DNA from: Acidisoma cellulosilyticum
GTDB taxonomy: Bacteria > Pseudomonadota > Alphaproteobacteria > Acetobacterales > Acetobacteraceae
Reading direction: 5' to 3'
DNA: 64,000 nt
Assembly: GCF_020621385.1 (NCBI RefSeq)
Contig: NZ_JAESVA010000002.1
Coordinates: forward strand, 620,001-684,000
Below the pieces are notes generated by a model. The model was not told the origin of the DNA. It ran no database searches and was given only the letters and a program-made list of their open reading frames with translations. This document shows, in pieces, positions 58,738 through 64,000 of this stretch (position 1 is the first letter of the stretch; every line of letters begins with the position of its first letter). The position numbers were made by a program, and so were the translations under genes.

Positions 58738-59022
58738 TCAGGCGATCTCGTGGATCATCATGCCAACGCGTGCGCATTCGTCTTCGGACGTCGAGAATTC
58801 CCAGGCCACCCCGAGACCCATCGCTTGATCGGCGGCTGTCGCGGCGCTGACGATGCGCACAGCAGTCAGATCACCAGTCAAACCATAGCGCTCGGCCTTC
58901 ACGGGCTGGCTTCCCTCCCAATACCAACGGCCATTGTCTTCTGTGAGGCGCAGACGATCATCTTCCGCAACAAAACCATTCTCGTCGATCCACGTTCCGG
59001 CGACCGCTACATTGTTGGTCAT
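58738..59022 (-). CDS. Hypothetical protein of the reversed cassette
   Basis: This 94-residue protein has GTWIDENGFVAEDDRLRLTE and GRWYWEGSQPVKAERYGLTG, beta-rich, and a helical end. The ribosome-binding site AGGAGG is strong. It stops one base before the regulator start. Function is unknown. Confidence 0.6.
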   Translation of the reverse strand: MTNNVAVAGTWIDENGFVAEDDRLRLTEDNGRWYWEGSQPVKAERYGLTGDLTAVRIVSAATAADQAMGLGVAWEFSTSEDECARVGMMIHEIA

Positions 59023-59058
59023 TATTCGCCTCCTGGTTTGATTTTTAACTGCGACGGG

Positions 59059-59400
59059 TTAGCGGTAGTATCCGACGCGATTGAGCGCGGCTTCTTCCGC
59101 GTCCTCGCGCGCCCAGTCCTTATCATTCACGCGCTCGGCGGCGGCTTTGCTCTCCTTGCGATTGCTGTCGTCAACGGCCGACATCAAGTCGCAGCAAATT
59201 TGCCAGTCTTCTCCGCTCACTCGATCCGTTTTGCTCACAAAGCCGTCTGCCCCAAAATAGCTGCCGCGATAGACGGGGCGCCCATCAACCGACAGGTTGC
59301 CATCACCCGTAACGACCGCATAGGGGGCTTTGTAAGTGATGCGGCCGCAATCGCTCTGAGCGGAGATGATAAAAGCGCTCTTAGTTTTTGTGATGATCAT
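59059..59400 (-). CDS. Hypothetical protein, first gene of the reversed cassette
   Basis: This protein of about 113 residues has beta-rich IITKTKSAFIISAQSDCGRI followed by an acidic helical C-terminus (DWAREDAEEAALNRV). The ATG at 59400 has GGAGAGAG upstream; the longer frame to 59499 runs through the operator repeats. It has no known family. Confidence 0.55.
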   Translation of the reverse strand: MIITKTKSAFIISAQSDCGRITYKAPYAVVTGDGNLSVDGRPVYRGSYFGADGFVSKTDRVSGEDWQICCDLMSAVDDSNRKESKAAAERVNDKDWAREDAEEAALNRVGYYR

Positions 59401-59452
59401 CGTCTCTCTCCGCCCCGCCCGAGCGGGCCATCCCGTCTCGGTGACGTAGATA

Positions 59453-59501
59453 TATGGCACAGCCATAACTTCGTCAATGGAAAAATACGGCACAGCCATA
59501 A
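59453..59501. promoter_or_regulatory. Direct operator repeats upstream of the reversed cassette
   Basis: TATGGCACAGCCATAA (59453-59468) is repeated as TACGGCACAGCCATAA (59486-59501), 33 bases apart or three helix turns. Each copy contains the inverted repeat TGGC-ACA-GCCA or a close variant. The small helix-turn-helix protein at 58554 is the likely binder. Confidence 0.5.
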
Positions 59502-59519
59502 AATATTTTCGATGACGGC

Positions 59520-59669
59520 ATGATTGGCGATTCCAAGTCTGCGGGTCTGGATCCGGGGAGGGAACCCGGGCCCGACCCGGAGACCAGCATCATGGTGCCG
59601 GTCATCGCCTGCATCAGCATCATCGTCGCGCTCGCGGCTATCGGGGTGTGGAGGTGGTGTTTTGGGTGA
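59520..59669 (+). CDS. Small single-pass membrane protein (49 residues)
   Basis: This short frame encodes a polar proline-rich start and one transmembrane helix (MVPVIACISIIVALAAIGVW). It overlaps the next gene by eight bases at a TTG start with GGAGGT upstream. It could be a holin-like or inhibitor peptide; there is no direct evidence. Confidence 0.45.
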   Translation: MIGDSKSAGLDPGREPGPDPETSIMVPVIACISIIVALAAIGVWRWCFG

Positions 59670-59937
59670 TCCAGTGGTGCCCACTGAGCCGACTGATCTG
59701 ATGGCCCAGGCCTACATCCTGCGCGGCGCAGGCTATAGGGTGCTGGATCCTATTGCTGATCCGGAACCCGGCCAGACATGGTCGAACAAGACCGAGACCG
59801 TCGAGGTGCTGCGGATCGATCGCTGCGGTGTCTGGGTGATTTGGACGCAGCATCCGCTGATTGATCGACCGATGGAAACCTGCTCAAGCGTCGAGGTGTT
59901 CAAGCGGTGGGTGTGCGAAACGGGAGCGACGAAGTGA
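59662..59937 (+). CDS. Hypothetical phage protein
   Basis: This product of about 91 residues has YILRGAGYRVLDPIADPEPG and VEVLRIDRCGVWVIWTQH, a compact beta-rich domain. The start is uncertain: TTG 59662 has the best ribosome-binding site, with GTG 59674 and ATG 59701 as alternatives. The 97 bases after it hold only short frames. Confidence 0.5.
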   Translation: MGDPVVPTEPTDLMAQAYILRGAGYRVLDPIADPEPGQTWSNKTETVEVLRIDRCGVWVIWTQHPLIDRPMETCSSVEVFKRWVCETGATK

Positions 59938-60034
59938 TGACGCTCACTGACATGAATTCGTCGCAACCGGTGGCCCTTGCAATGCCCCGTTGTTTTGTCG
60001 TCATTACGTGGCTCCATCGTTTCGAGAGATCCCT

Positions 60035-60745
60035 ATGGAAGCCGTCGCAGCAGACATCACAGTAATTCGCGATTGGGCGGATGCGCAGAAGCTCCCGTCG
60101 CATGAGATCAATTCGGTCAATCGCGCTCGTCTCAGTTATGGTCTGCCACCTTTTCGATTGACTGCTAATATGCTGGGGCGGGCTGCGTTCTCCGAACCCC
60201 CGGCACCGATCAAGGTCACCCCGTCGGTTGTTGTCCCCGCTCCGGCGCAACCCCAAAGCCTCGGTGAGCGGCTGCAGGGCATCGCACGCCGTGGTCTCGC
60301 CGACAACCAGCACGATAGGACGCGCGCCAAGACCATGGTGCTGAGTGCCATTCGTCATGATCCGAACATGCTGTGGGAATTCTTCGCGCCATTTCAGGAC
60401 GCTGCCATCAATGCGTTGTTCCATCGCGTGGCGCCTGAACCCGCCCGTCTCCCGCCCCGTCAGCCCGAATGCCGGCCGGCGCCTCTGCGGCCGCGGCCTG
60501 TTGCGGCAATGGTTGCTGCTGCCGGTGTAGCGGCGCAGAGCCTTCTCGACACGTTCAAGATCGGGGGGCGCCCCGTCGGCGATGTCACACCCAAGGTCGC
60601 AAATGCCTGGGCGCTTCAGAACGAGCGCAACGCTCGCTTCGTGCGGCTGCTGACCGCGAACTTGCCGACCGACCAGCCGATCCGCAAATTCCGTTCGGCC
60701 GAGGATGCGCAGCGCTGCCTGGCGGAGGCGAATGACCATGACTGA
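60035..60745 (+). CDS. Hypothetical phage protein
   Basis: This protein of about 236 residues has a Pro/Ala-rich middle and a helical C-terminal part (VANAWALQNERNARFVRLLT). It overlaps the IS110-like gene by eight bases. No family is recognised. Position suggests replication or packaging accessory. Confidence 0.5.
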   Translation: MEAVAADITVIRDWADAQKLPSHEINSVNRARLSYGLPPFRLTANMLGRAAFSEPPAPIKVTPSVVVPAPAQPQSLGERLQGIARRGLADNQHDRTRAKTMVLSAIRHDPNMLWEFFAPFQDAAINALFHRVAPEPARLPPRQPECRPAPLRPRPVAAMVAAAGVAAQSLLDTFKIGGRPVGDVTPKVANAWALQNERNARFVRLLTANLPTDQPIRKFRSAEDAQRCLAEANDHD

Positions 60746-62390
60746 TACCGCGATCCGCGGTGTGCGGGATGGGGCCAATTTGGTTCTGAGTACCATAATA
60801 ACTACGCCCCATCCCGCAGAAATCGAGAGCGGCGCCATGTCGCAGCTCGAACGGGGAAGCGTCCGAAGCGAAGATGCGTATCTTACATCTCTTGACGCTT
60901 CCCCACCTGATCAGATCGGTGCCGATCATTCGGTGACCGATGGGAGGGGCCGTAGATATATTGAAACCCAATTGGTCTATGCCTCTCCCGAAGAGATCGA
61001 GCCTGCATCTTCAGGTTCGAAGGGATCGGGCCACGGTTCCTTTGGCGGCCTGAATACCGATGCCCGGTCCCAAGCAGATGATATCGAACGCGATGATGCC
61101 GCATTCGACGGGGCGCTCCCGATGGGACTTGCAAGTCAGTCAGTAGATGAGTGCCCCACACCTATCGGTCCGGCGGAGTCGTTGGGCCGCCGGAAGCGGG
61201 CCAAGAGTCGTTCGGTTGCCGATGAAATAGTGCCCGCTTCCGGGCTTAGTGACGGGGCCGCAACAGATGCATCCGCCGTTGATGTCCTGCCCCGCGGCGG
61301 GGAGGGCCATTCCATTCCTGATGATCAGAGTAGGCCTGCCCTTCCCGCTTCCCATGCTGTGGCCGATGGAGGCCTGCTCGCCAGTATAAGCCTGCCTCAG
61401 CAGCCTGTTTCTGAGGCCAATGGAGCTTTGTCTCCCGTTATAATGATGCCTCAGGGGTCGGGTGAGAGCCCGGCCGACAATGCTCGGGCCATATCCAGCT
61501 TGCCAACCAATAGCTCAGTGCCCGAGCTGCGACCGTCTTCGTCGGCGGTCGCCGCGATCGTCGGAGAACTGGTCGAGCTGCAGAAGCAGCGCCGGCTGTG
61601 CATTAAGACGCAGAGCCGGTTGGACCGGTCCATCGAAGCCTTCATGGCGCGGTTTCTTGGTTACGCGCCGGATATGGAGGCGGAAGCTTCGAAGGCTCTG
61701 TGGAAGCGCGTGCGCGCCGCCCGGGTGGCGATCGAAAAAGGGGGCCGTCCTGTCCGCGACAGCCATCATACAGCTGCCCCCTCAGCAGGCGGCGACGGCC
61801 ATAGAGGCCTTGGAGACCCAGGTTCCTTTGCCCTCGCTGCCTGCGTGCCCATGGTGCTGCTCTCGGCACAGTCACGTGAGTCCTGGGATGTCCATCGCAA
61901 GAACGTCGAGAAGCGCATGCGCACCTTGGCAAAGGCCCTCCCGGCCTATCCATGGGCGCAGCAGGTGAAGGGCTTTGGGGATCTCGGCCTTTCGATCATC
62001 CTTGGCGAGACCGGGGACCTATCCCTCTATGCGACCAAAGAGCGCGTCTGGAAGCGGCTTGGTCTGGCCGTCATTGAGGGGCAGCGGCAAGGCCGCCGCA
62101 CGAATGCGGAAGAGGCCGCTATCCATGGTTACAGCCCGTCACGCCGGGCCGAGCTTTGGACGATCTGCACCGACAGCATGTTCCGTCACCAATGGGCGGC
62201 CGAGAAGGATGATCGGGCCGCCGGTCCGAAGGGGCCGTATGGCGAGGTCTATGCACGGCGTCGGGTCAACACGCGGGAGCGCGAAGGTTGGAGCCTTGGT
62301 CATCAGCATGCGGATGCCTGCCGCGTCATGACCAAGGCGCTCGTCGAGGATCTATGGCGGGTTTGGAATGGAAAGGAGCCGTTGCAGTGA
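60738..62390 (+). CDS. Phage protein with IS110-transposase-like C-terminal domain
   Basis: The 550-residue product has a long, probably disordered N-terminal 270 residues, a helical middle (IVGELVELQKQRRLCIKTQS) and a C-terminal region near residues 405-475 (VKGFGDLGLSIILGETGDLS, then RVWKRLGLAVI) that resembles the helix-hairpin-helix Transposase_20 domain of IS110/IS116 elements. The DEDD/RuvC catalytic domain of IS110 is not seen, and no element ends are evident. I infer a domesticated DNA-binding protein used by the phage. The ATG at 60738 has GGAGG nine bases upstream. Confidence 0.6.
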   Translation: MTDTAIRGVRDGANLVLSTIITTPHPAEIESGAMSQLERGSVRSEDAYLTSLDASPPDQIGADHSVTDGRGRRYIETQLVYASPEEIEPASSGSKGSGHGSFGGLNTDARSQADDIERDDAAFDGALPMGLASQSVDECPTPIGPAESLGRRKRAKSRSVADEIVPASGLSDGAATDASAVDVLPRGGEGHSIPDDQSRPALPASHAVADGGLLASISLPQQPVSEANGALSPVIMMPQGSGESPADNARAISSLPTNSSVPELRPSSSAVAAIVGELVELQKQRRLCIKTQSRLDRSIEAFMARFLGYAPDMEAEASKALWKRVRAARVAIEKGGRPVRDSHHTAAPSAGGDGHRGLGDPGSFALAACVPMVLLSAQSRESWDVHRKNVEKRMRTLAKALPAYPWAQQVKGFGDLGLSIILGETGDLSLYATKERVWKRLGLAVIEGQRQGRRTNAEEAAIHGYSPSRRAELWTICTDSMFRHQWAAEKDDRAAGPKGPYGEVYARRRVNTREREGWSLGHQHADACRVMTKALVEDLWRVWNGKEPLQ

Positions 62391-62671
62391 GCCCTGCTCG
62401 TCTTTGCCTTCTCTGTGGCTTTTCTCATTCGGGACCGCGCGAGTTTCGCACCCCCGCTCTCCAATCTGCCGAGCCTGCTCCTGTTGGTTGCATTTGCCCA
62501 CCCGGCGCAAACAAGGAATGCGAAAATCAGGCGTGCCCACGGAAATCTCATAAGCCGATCGTCTTCGGGATTGACACTGCGTCGAAAGATTCGACGGCCT
62601 TCTCTCCTTTCGAAAGACAAGCCGATGGCCGATACATCTGGCTCGGCGATTATCCCGCTCCGGGCCAATGA
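62387..62671 (+). CDS. Hypothetical cysteine-containing phage protein
   Basis: This product of about 94 residues starts at a GTG overlapping the preceding stop (GTGA). It contains CLLCGF and GCICPPGANKECENQACP, suggesting metal binding. It overlaps the terminase small subunit gene by four bases. Confidence 0.5.
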   Translation: MSPARLCLLCGFSHSGPREFRTPALQSAEPAPVGCICPPGANKECENQACPRKSHKPIVFGIDTASKDSTAFSPFERQADGRYIWLGDYPAPGQ

Positions 62672-63324
62672 CTAAGTCGCCGGCAAAAACCGAAGGACGC
62701 GCTAAGGCTAAGGCGCCCACACCGCGCGCCGCCAACAAGACGCGTGCTGCCGCAGTCAAGCGGAAGGTCGTCGACCAGTTCACCCAGGAATTCGCCGACG
62801 AGTTCTGCCGACTTATCCGCGAAGATCATACGATCCGCGAGATCATCGCGATGCCTGGCATGCCGTCGTGGTCGACTATTCATGGATGGATGCGCAGGCA
62901 CGCGAGCTTCAAGCAAGACTACCTTCTTGCGCGCGATGCATCCGCAGACATCGTCGAAGCCAAAATCATTGAGATATCGAAAACGGCCAAGGACAAGGAC
63001 AGCGCGGCCGCCGCCCGCGTTCAGACATCGGCCTTGCAGTGGGTGGCCGGCAAGCGATCGGCTCGATATGGCGAGCGCGTCCACCATGACTTGCAGCACC
63101 TCGATAGGAACGGGAACCCAGCCGATCCCCAGGCCGTCGATATCGCCTCTCTGGCGATGGATAAGCTAACGACCGCTGAGCTCAAGATGCTCATCTATTT
63201 GTACCGAAAGATGGGCGTCATTCTCCCGCACGAACCACCACCCGAGACCATCGAGCATGACAGCGCAGGCGAGGTGCCTGCGCTAGATGAACCCCATGGA
63301 GATGAAGACAATGACGACGATTGA
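62668..63324 (+). CDS. terS: Terminase small subunit-like protein
   Basis: This 218-residue protein has a basic N-terminal tail, a helix-turn-helix (REIIAMPGMPSWSTIHGWMR) and a helical oligomerisation part (ASADIVEAKIIEISKTAK), as in Sf6-type small terminases that recognise the phage pac site. The C-terminus is strongly acidic. The large subunit is expected downstream, outside the window. Confidence 0.78.
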   Translation: MTKSPAKTEGRAKAKAPTPRAANKTRAAAVKRKVVDQFTQEFADEFCRLIREDHTIREIIAMPGMPSWSTIHGWMRRHASFKQDYLLARDASADIVEAKIIEISKTAKDKDSAAAARVQTSALQWVAGKRSARYGERVHHDLQHLDRNGNPADPQAVDIASLAMDKLTTAELKMLIYLYRKMGVILPHEPPPETIEHDSAGEVPALDEPHGDEDNDDD

Positions 63325-63643
63325 TCCCGCCCAGGCTCGCTATATCGAAGACCTAAAGGCCCCCGAGCTGACGGCCGATGATATCCCCTTCGTGTCGTTC
63401 AACGCCGGGATGCTGACGCTGGTTCTGACGCGCCTGCGCCACGACAATGATAAGCAGGGAGAGCCAGTCCGCGTCGTGGTCGGGCGTGTGACGATCCCAC
63501 GGCAGACCGCTGACACCATCGTCGGCAACATCAAGGCCTATCTTGAGAAGAACCCTCTGATCGCCAGCCCGCAGCCGGCGCCCATCACCTTGGATGATGA
63601 TGAGTGTCTTCCGGTCCATCCCGGAACGTCATCCGTCAACTGA
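63311..63643 (+). CDS. Hypothetical phage protein
   Basis: This product of about 110 residues overlaps the terminase gene by 14 bases, with the ATG at 63311 following GGAG. It is alpha/beta (FVSFNAGMLTLVLTRLRHDN, VRVVVGRVTIPRQTADTIVG). Function is unknown. Confidence 0.55.
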   Translation: MTTIDPAQARYIEDLKAPELTADDIPFVSFNAGMLTLVLTRLRHDNDKQGEPVRVVVGRVTIPRQTADTIVGNIKAYLEKNPLIASPQPAPITLDDDECLPVHPGTSSVN

Positions 63644-63667
63644 CCCATTCAAGGGCCGAGGTTTATG

Positions 63668-64000
63668 ATGGCAAAGCGAACACCAGCCAAGCCGCAGCTG
63701 GCGACGATCTCATTCGCCGTCGGCGACTTTGGCCCCATGATGGCGGATCCCGCGGATGGTCGGCGACAGGTGCCGGTGATGAGCCAGCACGGCGATGTCG
63801 ATGTGAAGAAATACCACGGCGGCCGCCGCGCCTATCGCATCGCCATGCACGATCGATTGCTTGAGCGCGGAAAGATCACCGACCTGGAGCATGATTCGGT
63901 CGAGCGTTTTGTCAAGGATTGGTCCTTTATAGCTCGGTCCGGTCTTGGAAGCACCCTTGGTCAATTGGACGTCCGGGGATCTTCCGATGGGCCGGCAGAT
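63668..64000 (+). CDS. Phage protein, open at the window end (partial)
   Basis: An open frame starts at ATG 63668 (or 63665) after GAGG and runs to the window edge without a stop. The visible 111 codons encode PQLATISFAVGDFGPMMADP, then VDVKKYHGGRRAYRIAMHDR. It is not an obvious large terminase start and may be another protein preceding terL. Confidence 0.55.
   Translation, partial: MAKRTPAKPQLATISFAVGDFGPMMADPADGRRQVPVMSQHGDVDVKKYHGGRRAYRIAMHDRLLERGKITDLEHDSVERFVKDWSFIARSGLGSTLGQLDVRGSSDGPAD

Larger units (their letters stand above)
33430..64000. mobile_element. Temperate prophage (incomplete, extends beyond the window)
   Basis: The region starts with an integrase/excisionase pair next to a broken host gene. 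It has a lambdoid-style early layout with divergent operons around a CI/Cro pair and ends in packaging genes (terminase small subunit). Most genes are short, overlap by ATGA or GTGA, and are phage-typical. The large terminase, portal, capsid, tail and lysis genes and attR are outside the window, so intactness cannot be judged. Confidence 0.9.

Noticed and set aside
59938-60066. 42-codon plus-strand frame after the gene at 59662
   Set aside because: No ribosome-binding site of note, product without features, and it runs into the next gene.

Overview
The window reads as an alphaproteobacterial chromosome of high GC, carrying most of an integrated temperate phage. Alphaproteobacterial signs are a bacteriophytochrome with an HWE/HisKA_2-type kinase, a phage-borne GcrA, an EcfG-type promoter motif (GGAAC-N17-CGTT) and the overall gene content. 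Acetobacteraceae or a neighbouring order is my guess; nothing in the window fixes the genus.

Host part (1-33.4 kb). A histidine phosphatase and a vapBC toxin-antitoxin pair are followed by a lipid-modification cluster (1.3-7.6 kb). It has two divergent operons: FAD oxidoreductase, DUF1365 and CFA-type methyltransferase on the minus strand; lipoprotein-like esterase, DUF1295 and a second CFA-type methyltransferase on the plus strand. They share an intergenic region with a candidate stress-sigma promoter. Next come an outer-membrane barrel, a choline sulfatase with its LysR regulator and a 42-residue membrane protein, and a tight five-gene run that joins an AtzG/AtzE/AtzH amidohydrolase module to galactonate catabolism (dgoK, dgoA). 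After an MBL-fold hydrolase and a TPR-like/GGDEF diguanylate cyclase lies an aldonate or sugar-acid locus (LacI regulator, SMP-30 lactonase, sugar ABC transporter, SDR dehydrogenase) with a good LacI-type operator. A heme oxygenase/bacteriophytochrome operon, a metallophosphatase, a UvrD/PcrA helicase and an SGNH/MBOAT O-acylation pair complete the host part.

Prophage part (about 33.43 kb to beyond the window end). The MBOAT gene lacks its N-terminal third exactly where the phage integrase begins, so the phage probably inserted in that gene. A long leftward early operon (45.1 to 33.5 kb) holds integrase, excisionase, many small proteins, a Sak4-like ATPase, a RecE-like nuclease, a coiled-coil protein and a pentapeptide-repeat protein. 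The immunity region (45.1-48.6 kb) has a CI-like repressor, a Cro-like protein, related operator half-sites at both ends, and a cassette of unknown genes between them. The rightward operon (48.5 to 64 kb) encodes microproteins, two DNA methyltransferases, GcrA, DUF2303, RusA, a RepA-like helicase with an iteron array next to it, a reversed three-gene cassette, an IS110-transposase-like protein, a terminase small subunit and an unfinished ORF. The large terminase, capsid, tail and lysis genes must lie outside the window.

Candidates for something undescribed are the helically phased iterons at 57.1-57.3 kb, the overlapping two-gene cassette in the immunity region, the methyltransferase/GcrA set, the IS110-like phage protein, and the operon joining amidohydrolase and galactonate genes.
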